From contig JADDOH010009980.1 in assembly GCA_016648135.1 (NCBI GenBank), forward strand, positions 62,001-126,000: a stretch of 64,000 nucleotides of DNA, read 5' to 3'. The notes under the pieces were generated by a model. That model was not told where the DNA came from, ran no database searches, and worked only from the letters and a program-made list of their open reading frames with translations. Source of the stretch: Agrypnia vestita. Its lineage: Eukaryota > Arthropoda > Insecta > Trichoptera > Phryganeidae. Of the stretch, positions 55,006 to 64,000 are shown in pieces. Every line of letters begins with the position of its first letter. Within the stretch, counting starts at the first letter, position 1. A program made the translations under genes and the position numbers.

Positions 55006-55690
55006 TACAAGGGGTCTCTTAGCTTGTAGCAAAAACTTCGTCTGTATCTTTTTCATTCAATTTCGAATATATAATATAATATACATTTTGGGTTAAATAT
55101 CGACCATTGAGGAGATAAGTGATATCAATGTTTTCATTTATTTTTTAATATTTCTGACATCTCTGTGTTTAAAATTAAAATAAAACACAAATCATTTTGT
55201 TTTCACCACTTCATTTGATCTACATGGTTCGAGAACAGTGTTCTCTTCTTCAGGATTGTTTGTGAAAACAAAGTGATTTGCATTTTATTTTATAATAATG
55301 TCACCACAAAGTTCAAACCTTCATTCAAAAGAAAAAATATTCTTCGAACAATCGATCTGTCTTATTTGATCTTCTATAAAACATTGGAGTGTCATGAATA
55401 TTGAAAATTCACCCGTTTTGATGCGTCAAATAAAATTATTAAATCCGTGCAGAAGTTTGAATCGGATTTTTTTGTGATTTTATTTGTTGTTGTGTATTAA
55501 AATACTTCCATTGCGGTCTACTGTTTTATAAAAATATAAGTCAGGAATATTGAATAATAAATGCAAACTTTGATGTCATTTGTCCCCTTAACTGTTTTCA
55601 TTTCACCCAAAATGTAAATGATATTTTCTATTAATATTGAATGAACAAGAAAACCCCGAAGTTTTTGCTACTAGGTATGAGATCCTCTAT
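55006..55690. mobile_element. Palindromic mariner-type MITE with nested hairpin element
   Basis: The left end caaggggtctcttagcttgt and right end ctaggtatgagatcctct are inverted. Same subtype as 584-1072 (tagcaaaaacttc / gaagtttttgcta). The left arm is interrupted at 55163-55315 by a related copy of the element at 1215. Confidence 0.65.
55163..55315 (-). mobile_element. Hairpin element with intact CTGAAGA motif
   Basis: Minus strand 55217-55257 reads ...aatC CTGAAGA A, a perfect 6-bp stem gagaac/gttctc, GAACC and ATGTA, then gatc. The outer bases caatc/gatc can pair. The right flank taataatgtcaccacaaag is also found at 56397-56415 and, inverted, at 40527-40545, linking these elements in one family. 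Confidence 0.55.
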
Positions 55691-56285
55691 ATGTATGTTT
55701 ATATATATATTTAATAAAATCTTACGAGAATCGTAACTATTATAGATTCTAATTTTGATATTATGTTTCTTTCTGATAATAATTTCTGATGATACGTTTG
55801 TAATCATAATTATTTTAGACTCATTGCGTTTCTAGCTTGTATCCGTAATTTCTCTTTTGTTCGACTCATATAACAGCTTTTGTAGTTGCACACTTTACAG
55901 TCGTACGTACTCACAATAATTGAAGTACCCGTATATTATCAACAGCATTATGTATTGTCCCATTGTGACCTTAATATTATTTATTATTAAATCCTTGTAG
56001 ACCAGTTACACAGAGTAATTTGTGCCTACCGTACCAGAAAAATTGGATTGCTCTAAAAAATGGGTTATTCTTTTGATATCATAAGGGATAACAAATTTTA
56101 CAAAAAATTATACAGGATTATGGTTGGATAAATTAGAAATTTTGGAAATAAGAAAAAGTGTTAATAGTAAATTGTATATTATAAATAAACATTTTTTCAA
56201 TAAAAACATATTTTAAATTTGTTTCCATACACTTAAATAATTTTTTATCCCTCTCTCGAAGCAATACATTTTTATTTTGTTATTG
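55691..56285. other. Intergenic, no supported gene
   Basis: AT-rich. No features recognised. Confidence 0.45.
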
Positions 56286-56420
56286 TCTATACTTCGATTT
56301 TTTTATTTTTAGTATACGTTATATCCTGATAAAGGGACCATTGGCCCCGAAACATGTTGGTATTTTCAACAAATAGGTGATGATTAATTATATTAATAAT
56401 GTCACCACAAAACCATTTTG
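56286..56420 (+). mobile_element. Hairpin element fragment with hammerhead-like motif
   Basis: 56325-56366 reads tatatC CTGATAA A GGG, a loop, CCCC GAAAC ATGTT GGTATT. The outer strands atatcC and GGTAT can pair for five positions including one G-T. The family tail attatattaataatgtcacc follows at 56380. Confidence 0.5.
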
Positions 56421-59400
56421 CTTATATTGAAGAAGTAATGATAAATGGATTGGGAGATTGGTATTTTTTGTAATATAAAATAATGGTAGTGTTATAAAGG
56501 TTTAAAACGAAAAGTATTATTATAATATATTATAAATATCAAACTGAGGGTTTTGGTAGATACATTATAAATTATAAAAAACTTTAATTATTTAATTATA
56601 TTTTTATTAAAAAGTTTAAAATAAAGCCTAATAGTTTTCAATAAATGTGTTTTCTTCCTAAGGGAAGATTGCTTAATAATATTTCAGGTGTATTAATCAA
56701 TTTTTTAGGTACTTATTGTATTTTGTGTATCATATGAGGTATTCAGAATAGATTAAATGCGAAATAGAATAAATGACATGTAATGAATAATGACAAGAAA
56801 CGAAATAAATAAAATAAAAAATTTAGTGTAATTTATTTGCTTTCAACTTCAGGCTTTAAAAATACGAATCGTTTTTAGTAGTCAATATATCACTGTAATA
56901 TTTTTTTATAAATTATGGAACCCAGTATGAGGTGAGGTATGTATGAAGTATGAAAAATGAGGTATGTATGAAGAAGTTATGGAAGTTAGTCACTACACAT
57001 CTAGACTTGGTAGTACCTATTGGTGTATTTACATCAATCATATGATATTTTGACACACTTACGGTCGCTTATTTGATCAGTGGTAAAAAATGATGAAAAA
57101 GACATATTTCTTTTACATTTTCCACCAATCGAACAATCTGTTTTCGGTTGCTTTTTTGTTTATGCTTTTTTCATATTTTTACATTTACTACTGATCAAAC
57201 AACCGACTCCCTAATACGAGTTAACACCGTGTTGAAAATTAAGAAAGATTTAAATCAAAAGTTTTAATATTTTATCTGGTTACATAATCAATTTAAATTA
57301 CATATATCGACAAATAATACTATTGAAAATATAGTATACCTACTAGTATTTTGATTACTCAGGTTAGCTATACTATTGTGTAAGAAAACAAATATTATTA
57401 TGTATGTTGATAATCTGCCGTTAACATCTACAAAATAAATTTTAGCTGATTAATAAGCGACAACAATTTAATAGTAAAAAATGAAGCTACATGTCGATTG
57501 ATAAAAAAGTATGAGATGCGAGGGGTCAATGGTATAAATAAAGGAGTTGGTATGGACAATCAGGCACCTAGCACCACGAGGCAGGGAGAAGTAAAGGAGG
57601 CCATTTTCCATAAGTGGATTAACACGGGCTGAAGAAGAAGAAAATGAACCCAATTAGGGTCTCGTGGTAAACACATGTTTGAAAACTCGTTCTTAACTCA
57701 GCTTCCAGGAAACACTCACGCAGTAGTGTTAATGAGGCGGGTATGATTACAATTTCTTACATAATGGTTTACCATTTGCTTTTCTAGAAACAACATTGGA
57801 TTCATAATAGGGTAATTTTTATTTTTTTTTTAAAGAGAATAATCCTTACAAAGATCTAGAAAATACGTCTATGAAAAAAATTGTTGTTTATATTAAGAGT
57901 ATGAAAATGATTTTGAAATTCAGCATTTTAAATTCCGCCAAATACTTCATTTCACTAGACACGCCTACATGCGTTACTATAGTGTAATTTCCCTTTTTTT
58001 TAAATAGAAAAATCTTAATTTGGGTTATGAAAATACCTTTATGAAAAAGATTTTTTTAAATATGTAGGTATACTGTTAACATTAGAAAAAAGACTTTGAA
58101 AATGACGATTCTAAACGCCCGCCAAGACGCTTATTTTCGCAAGTGGCGTCAGGCATCAATTTTCGCATCATTCGCGTATTTAGACATTCATTCGAACGAA
58201 TAGACGTTTTTTTATAAAACAATTTTTTGTATAGTGGGTCGGGTAATGTCTGGAAAAAAGTATTGTAGATATTCTATGGTACCTACCCAAATATAAAAAT
58301 TCATTCGTTGAAACTGAAAAATGAAGCCAACATAAAGGCATGAATTTTCGGTTAAATTATCGATTTTTCCTTTTGAAAATCCGACCTCCATTATTTAAAT
58401 GAGTTATTGGATAGTTATTTTATTAAAATAGGTCACAAACACCGCGAAATCCATATAAAAACCTTGCAAACACGAATAAAAACAATGAGAAGACTAAAAG
58501 TGACCATAGAAAATAAACAAATTACAGTGACAAACACCATAGAATATATATGCTTTATCTATCATTCCTACAAAGTGACGTCATATCGCGTTTTAATGGA
58601 ATCGTATTTTTTAAGATTTTTATTTTAAAAATTAAGAATGAAAATTTTACCCCACATTATCCTTACTGATTCATAGAATATACGTAATATTTATCAATCT
58701 ATTTAATATATTTTCATCGGTATTTATAATATGTGAAATTTCCCTATTGCGCACTTTAATACCGCCATCATTTTATTCACTTTGTGTCACGCAAACATGC
58801 AAACATTTTAAGCGATATTTATAATGCGACATATTTCTTTGCTGTCTTGTTGATTTTTTTACATATAATGTTTCACATGTTTTTTACATGTGAAACCCCT
58901 AGCGGCGAATATTATGGCATTTGATTTGCGGTCGTATTATTGGTTGATGAATTTGAATACTTGAGCGCAGTTACAGAAAAAATATAATTTTTATTCTAAT
59001 TTCAATGAAAATGTAAAAAGATCTTTCAAAGAATGATCGGAAGATTCTAACAAAATTCATACATTGGTTTAAAATATTAAAAAATATATTTTACATGTAT
59101 AAATGATCAAATGAATAAGTCTATATTACCCCAACCTAACTCATGATGATATATTGCTAAAATTCTATAATACCGAAACTTATCATTCCCGCGTCACATA
59201 TGCTTCCAATTCAACGTCAATATTAGATGGTTTGAAGATTAAGGTATGCCTTAATTTTCAGTACAAAATAACACTTTTAAGGCGTCCCTTGACCTTTAAA
59301 TCATCTAAATTGAGTTGTTCGAACCTAAGTTTACTATTAAAAAAATCCAACAGTCGAATGGTTTGTGTCTAGAATAAATGTCGCGTAATCATAACCTAGT

Positions 59401-60082
59401 TTACTTTTTTTCTGACAGATGTCAGATACATAAATGATGCAAAAAATGTGATATTGTATCTCATGGTAATTTTTACTTTTTAAATTGCCTATATTGAACT
59501 AAGTATTGGATATATATTTTTAAATAAATTTTTATATAAAAATGTATATTTTTTAAATATTCAATGTTTTTCTAAATCTTTTGTATTGATTATTTTGTAA
59601 AACCATGCATGAGCCTGAACTGTATATTGAAATTTAGAGGCGACCGTTTACTTATATATATACTTAATTAAGTTAATTTCACACATTCCACATTTCTACA
59701 AACAATGGGATACCCCCGCGCGCCTAGATGATTCAACAATAAATTTACTAATAATAAGTTTTGAGAAGAACGTAGGTACTAATTTTTTGATGTTCTAAAT
59801 TCTATGGAAAATATTTTTTATCTAAATATTTTATCTGCTTGAAAAGTAAATGCAAGAGCCCCATTACAGCATTGCTATGTGCCAATAATTTTTAAAACTC
59901 ATATACAATTCATAAACAAATCATGATTACCTTTTTTTAGGACTTTAGGACAAAGAAGGGTTAATCAATTAAAAATATTAATAATTTTTTTCAAGATCTA
60001 TATCTATATCTATCGTTAAAAATATTTTATAAATTTTAATAAGGTTGGTGTATTTATAATAAATAACTTTTGTTGCTTTTAA
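56421..60082. other. Long AT-rich intergenic stretch, no supported gene
   Basis: Small items only: a 34-bp imperfect tandem aggtatgtatgaag at 56934-56975; 57535-57625, a short G/C-richer stretch; and a perfect hairpin tttcacatgt/acatgtgaaa at 58870-58898. Frames at 58407-58628 and 59154-59372 have no recognised domain. Confidence 0.45.
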
Positions 60083-60242
60083 GCCGGCGCCATACTGCGC
60101 GTATCTTCCGCTGCGTCATGTCAATTCGGCAAAGCAAATTGATTGACCGATCATCTGCGTAATGTGTTTGATAAGAAATGTAGCGGCGTTCCGCGACAAA
60201 AGAGACGTAGCGGATGTGGTGTAGTGTAGTGTGGCGCCGGCC
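60083..60242. mobile_element. Short GC-rich MITE with inverted ends
   Basis: The left gccggcgccatactgcgc ... ccgctgcgtc and right gacgtagcgg ... gtagtgtggcgccggcc are inverted over about 35 bp with mismatches. ~160 bp, no coding content. Target duplication unclear. Confidence 0.55.
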
Positions 60243-60755
60243 ATAGGGGAAAACAATTTTTAACATGCATAGTATGTTTGGATTATTACGAAATACAAAT
60301 CTAGCAAAAAATAAAACTTGTTCTACACGATCAACTTCAATGTTCAAAATAGATACACTATTCGCTATTCATCACCAAAAGTTTTCGAATTTCCATAGAA
60401 TGTTCTCTGTTTTATCTTGATATTTTTGGCATTAGTTAAACGAAATGCTTCTTCCATATAAGTATAACTAATGTATTTATATACACATTTACTTAGTTTC
60501 GCTGGAAAAAATCTAATTCGTATGTATACTTTCTATTGTACCTACCTAAGAATATCCCGCCAACGATATACCTATATATTTTTAAATACCGACATAATTG
60601 TACGATTTCAAGTAATATTATCTTTAATCATGAAAATTAATGCACCTGTTATATGCATATACCTACCCAGTACCTACATACATAAGTAATTGAAAATCAA
60701 AAAACTCACCTAACTCCATGAACTATTTTTTGGGCAAATCTAAGAAAATATCATT
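60243..60755. other. Intergenic, nothing recognised
   Basis: AT-rich; a 72-codon frame at 60471-60689 is not supported. Confidence 0.45.
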
Positions 60756-61030
60756 AAATAAAATAACTATTTCTATAACACCACTTATTGAGTATACACC
60801 AACTAGTTTCAACTCACAGCTGAGTCTTCATTAGGGTTGAGTATTAAATAAACAAGAACAGAATAACAAGCAATCAAGAAAGCATTAAGGGAAGAAAGAG
60901 ACAGAACGTCAACTGTGGTGGGGGTAGCGTGAAAGAGAGCGGGTATAGGTGGGTGCAGTTAATTGGTGAGTTGAAACTGGTTGGTGTATACTCAATAAAG
61001 TGGTGTTATACAAATAGTTATTTTATTTAA
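60756..61030. mobile_element. Foldback element with hammerhead-like motif
   Basis: The left arm aaataaaataactatttcta, taacaccacttattgagtat acaccaactagtttcaactc and the right arm gagttgaaactggttggtgt, atactcaataaagtggtgtt are inverted over ~63 bp. The minus strand at 60799-60840 reads CTAATGA, a 5-bp stem actca/tgagt, TGAAAC and TAGTT, then GG pairing with the upstream CC. Between the arms lies a purine-rich 130-bp stretch. Confidence 0.75.
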
Positions 61031-61450
61031 AGATATTATGTCTTACCACTTGCTTTGTGTGAAAATCTAAGAAAATAGTTTCACATCTTGTTTATTGCTT
61101 GAATAAGCTATTTAAAAAAAAACAATTACTTTAGATTGATGTGATATGATAGTTAAGTAATATTTAAAATGTACGAATGAGCTTAGAGAATAATATAGTC
61201 ATTAAAATGTAAAAAAAAAGGTGATTGGGTGCCTTTTGGTACTCAACGACTTACTTAAATATGTACCTACATTACTTTAATTTGAATTGTATTAGGATTC
61301 AGCAAATGAACAGCATTGCATACATAGATTTTTTAATAACTATAAAAATAGTAATGTAAGCAGTAATCCAGGAATTTCCGTGATAATTCCTTTACACAAA
61401 ACAAGGTACGGTTTTTGAAGAATATACTAATATTCGTATTTTTTTTCAGG
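61031..61450. other. 5' flank of the P450 gene
   Basis: AT-rich. The text tattttttttcagg just before 61451 is a strong acceptor, so a non-coding 5' exon further left is possible. No clear TATA box or initiator was identified. Confidence 0.4.
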
Positions 61451-62511
61451 ATGTGGATAGCGGCTGTATTATTCGTGTTGCTAGTGGGCTTGGCCGTATT
61501 CCTGGATACCCGAAAGCCGGCCAACTTCCCTCCAGGTCCGTTCTGGCTACCCATTCTGGGAAGTGCATTGGCAGTGTCTAGGGCGCGCGTCAAGACTCGC
61601 TACCTGTTCAAGGCGGCGCATCTGCTCAACCACCAGTACTGCACTAACGGGGTGCTCGGCCTGCGGGTGGGAAAGGATAGGATAATTATCCCCAGCAACC
61701 TGGACTCCGTCAGGGAGATGCTCCTCAACGAAGACCTGGACGGCCGCCCGCAGGGAATCTTCTATGAGACCCGCACGTGGGGCAAGCGCCGCGGGCTCGT
61801 CCTCACGGATGAAGGCGTCTGGAAGGAGCAAAGACGTTTCATAGTGCGTCACCTTAAGGAGTTCGGCTTCGGCAGGCGAGGGATGGCTGAACTCGTACGG
61901 GCGGAAGCTGAACTACTATTGGCCGACATGGCAGTCAAGGTCAACGTAGAAAACGAAAAATCGGCAGTTCTCCAAATGAATGACGCATTCAGCATCTACG
62001 TTCTCAACACACTCTGGTCCATGATGGCCGGGATCAGATACAGCTGCGAGGACTCCGAACTGAAAGCGTTGCAAGAAATGCTTTTCGAATTGTTCTCGAG
62101 TATTGACATGGTGGGGGCCTTATTCAGCCATTTTCCGATTTTGAGGTTTGTCGCTCCGGAGCTCTCGGGATACAAACAGTTCATCCGCATCCACAAGAGA
62201 ATTTTGACTTTCCTACGGGCCGAACTAGATAAACACCTGAAAATTTTTAAAGTAGAAAATGAAGACAGAGATTTTATGGACGTGTATATAAGAATGATAC
62301 AGTCTTCGCAGAAAAAGTGCAGCTTTTCAGAGTCTCAGTTGTTGGCGGTGTGCATGGACATGTTCATGGCGGGAACCGAAACGACGAGTAAAAGTTTGGG
62401 CTTCGCTTTTTTGTACCTCGTCCGGGAACAAGAGGTGCAGCAAAAAGCGCAAAATGAAATTGACTCCGTCATTGGAAAAGATAGACTTCCTACCCTAGAT
62501 GACAGAGCAAA
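61451..62511 (+). CDS. P450 gene, coding exon 1
   Basis: ATG at 61451 lies directly after ttttttttcagg. An upstream in-frame ATG at 61415 would add MKNILIFVFFFR, which is encoded by the acceptor-like pyrimidine tract, so it is less likely. The exon codes 353 residues plus two bases and ends ...LDDRA-aa before GTTAGT at 62512. Reading past this donor gives AT-rich text and a stop, as expected for intron. Confidence 0.85.
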
Positions 62512-63862
62512 GTTAGTACATTTTAAAATAAATACGTTTTTAATACTCAGAGAACATGCGTTTTACCTTTTCAACAAAAACATAGATACTTTAAAAAACC
62601 TGTACCTAAAAAAATATGCTACGCATAGCCAACTATATATGTATTTATTGAATGTCCATCTGAAAAAACCCATTAATTCGAACGCCGATAATTCGAGATT
62701 CGATATAATTCGAAATTTTTTAAATGCACAATGTAAATGCCATGTTATTTTAACTCCGAGAATCCGAAAACCTAGATAATTCGTAATTTGAAATAATTTT
62801 TAGACTTGCGCCATAAATCAATACATTTTAAGTCACATAATTCAATTTTTTTTAGCAAGTTATATAAAAAGTAATAATGCGCGTGGCTTTTAGATCACGC
62901 ACACTCGTGTGGGGTGTTTTTTATGTATTTCGCGGTACCTTGTGGAATTCACTTTATCGATACATAAATCTCAAATTAGGGTATGCTTTCTTGAGTTGGC
63001 TGCCTAGATATGTGCCAATAGTTTTGGTTTGCGGTAATTCCTTATTTCAAATTGTTTTTCACTTACATTCCTCTTTTGATGTGTGTTTGTGTTCTTAAAG
63101 AGTTTTTGTAAGATGTTATTACTGACTTTTTTTTATTAGTTCACGTATTTGTGGACGATTTTATTTCTAATAATTGTGCTGTTTGTTGGTCTGAAGCAGA
63201 AGGAAAGTGAGTCAAAAAAAAAAAAAAAAACTAAGTTAAAATCGAGTGAAGAAGATTGAAGAAGCCTTTCATAAATTTAAAGATAAAACTAAACATTTTC
63301 GATTATGACCATCCAAAATGTGACGAAATAGAAAAACATATTTCGATTTTTTCGCAAGTGAGAACAGCAAATATGTCAATATCGGGTAATTTAGTAAAAG
63401 AAATGTCGCGATCTTTGTATTAGCATAATGAATACATATTGTGTTTTCGAAATGATTTCTTGAAATATGCAAAAAAAAATACATTTAACGTATTGCTTTT
63501 TTCATGCTATTTTCAGTGAATTTCGCAATCGAATAGTGAATTTTTTTAAGTAACCTTGAATTTCGAATTAATGGGGTTCTGTATAATTCGAAATGTTCTT
63601 TTGGGTCGCTTGAATTTTGAATTAACGAGGTTCTACTGTATAAATTAAAGCACTTATTTTCCTATATTTTAATAGATAACACCTCTGCAAAGCAAATAAT
63701 AATGTTTATTTTATTACATCCTTTGGATATTTATTTCCTTTCAGTATGCCATATAACGAAGCTCTAGTTTTAGAAACTATTCGACACTTTATGGGAAGAA
63801 GTTTTGGCATTCCCCATCGGGCGCTCCGAGAAACCCAACTCCGTGGATTTACAATACCCAAG
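61451..63862 (+). CDS. Cytochrome P450, CYP2 clan, CYP303A1-like (5' part; two coding exons)
   Basis: Exons 61451-62511 and 63745-63862 join in phase 2, giving ~393 residues before the window ends the gene. Visible in order: an N-terminal membrane anchor MWIAAVLFVLLVGLAVFL (1-18); the proline hinge FPPGPFWLPILG (~25-36); LDGRPQGIFYETRTWGKRRG (~97-116); C-helix WKEQRRF (~124); I-helix MAGTETTS (~303-310); and, in exon 2, the K-helix ExxR in LETIRHF and IPHRALRETQLRGFTIPK. The haem-binding FxxGxRxCxG exon lies beyond 64000. The product should be an ER-bound monooxygenase. DGRP.GIFYETRTW and the RHLKEFGFGR block look most like CYP303A1, which in flies is tied to sensory bristle development and eclosion; CYP305 or CYP15 relatives are alternatives. 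No stop or frameshift is seen. Confidence 0.9.
62512..63744. other. P450 intron 1, filled by a decayed pogo-like element
   Basis: GT-AG, phase 2; ends tatttcctttcag. Most of it is the pogo/Tigger-like remnant at 62660-63645. Confidence 0.75.
62660..63645 (+). mobile_element. Degenerate pogo/Tigger-like DNA transposon
   Basis: The right end gaattaacgaggttctactg-TA (63620-63642) is the typical pogo/Tigger terminus. The left part has the inverted cattaattcgaacgccgata block near 62670. At 63305-63420 the plus strand reads EIEKHISIFSQVRT and SISGNLVKEMS, which parallels the CENP-B/pogo N-terminal helix-turn-helix (EKAL..WF...R....PISG..L..KA). Upstream at 63240 the text KIEEAFHKFKDKT may be part of the same domain. 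No DDE domain remains. Confidence 0.65.
63745..63862 (+). CDS. P450 gene, coding exon 2
   Basis: With two bases carried from exon 1 it reads NMPYNEALVLETIRHFMGRS, then FGIPHRALRETQLRGFTIPK, and stops at GTAATA, phase 0. The ExxR pair (E and R of ETIR) forms the conserved K-helix salt bridge. The next exon is outside the window. Confidence 0.9.
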
Positions 63863-63964
63863 GTAATAACGATATAGCAAAGATAGAAACAAATACAGCA
63901 AAACAAACAAACTTCTGACACTATACAAAATATTCATTCAGAGCATCCACATCAAAATTAAAAT

Positions 63965-64000
63965 ACACTCGTAGCGCAGTGGGTATGACACTGGCTTCTC
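63965..64000 (+). mobile_element. tRNA-derived SINE, cut by the right edge
   Basis: gtagcgcagtgggtatgaca and ctggcttctc match the head of the SINE at 10450. Its A box is present; the rest lies outside. It sits in P450 intron 2. Confidence 0.65.

Noticed and set aside
36202..61000. RING exon of the RNF220-like gene downstream
   Set aside because: I looked for CxxC...CxHxxC...CxxC text; the only cysteine-rich frame (40205-40426) is a piggyBac C-terminal module.
61415..61450. Upstream in-frame ATG for the P450
   Set aside because: It would translate the acceptor pyrimidine tract; the ATG at 61451 directly begins a typical signal anchor.
1..64000. CRISPR array, prokaryotic operon or integrated virus
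   Set aside because: No spaced identical repeats, no ribosome-binding sites or tightly packed frames, and no viral structural or replication domains; introns and transposons point to an insect chromosome.
1..64000. Conserved insect microRNAs
   Set aside because: I scanned for familiar mature sequences (let-7, miR-100, miR-125, bantam, miR-2, miR-279 types) and found none; the hairpins present are perfect or repeat-derived, unlike pre-miRNAs.

Overview
This is a fragment of an arthropod nuclear genome, most likely an insect. It is AT-rich and crowded with transposable elements. It carries split genes with GT-AG introns, (CCTAA)n/(TTAGG)n telomere-type repeats, tRNA-derived SINEs, RTE- and CR1-like LINE tails, and mariner-, hAT-, pogo- and piggyBac-type DNA transposon remains. 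No operons, Shine-Dalgarno sites or CRISPR arrays are present. The repeat mix would suit a hemipteran or a related insect, but the order cannot be fixed from the sequence alone. Two protein-coding genes can be supported, both on the + strand. Gene 1 (coding span 24564-36201) has six coding exons that I joined by hand. Every splice phase agrees, giving about 373 codons and a stop. Its product resembles the N-terminal and middle part of the RNF220 family: a GAFRP motif, a CxxC...H zinc-finger-like segment, an RWETYQRIKANRQRRL block and an acidic D/E stretch. No RING domain is encoded in this window. A CpG-rich block with a GTAAGT donor at about 15.94-16.20 kb is the best candidate for its promoter and first, non-coding exon. 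Gene 2 (61451 to beyond the right edge) is the 5' part of a CYP2-clan cytochrome P450, closest by eye to CYP303A1. Two coding exons are visible; the haem-binding exon lies outside. Layout. 1-15.9 kb: no gene; CR1-like LINE remnant, palindromic mariner-type MITEs, and two copies of a 1.3-1.4 kb repeat (7.08-8.46 and 12.27-13.60 kb), the second bracketed by identical 236-bp direct repeats. 15.9-36.2 kb: gene 1, whose introns hold LINE, MITE, minisatellite and foldback repeats. 36.2-38.4 kb: its probable 3' UTR and flank. 38.4-61 kb: no gene; a gutted piggyBac-like element, a hAT MITE nested in a foldback element, LINE tails, SINEs and mariner-type MITEs. 61.4-64 kb: the P450 gene with a decayed pogo/Tigger-like element in its first visible intron. 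The most unusual signal is a family of foldback (inverted-repeat) elements at about 1.3, 27.2, 40.8, 52.5, 55.2, 56.3 and 60.8 kb. Each contains a CTGANGA-like segment, a hairpin, GAAAC and a short self-complementary stretch ending in GT+A/T. This order resembles the hammerhead ribozyme core known from Penelope-like elements and retrozymes. It is inference and needs a covariance-model search. All identities come from reading the sequence; no database search was possible.
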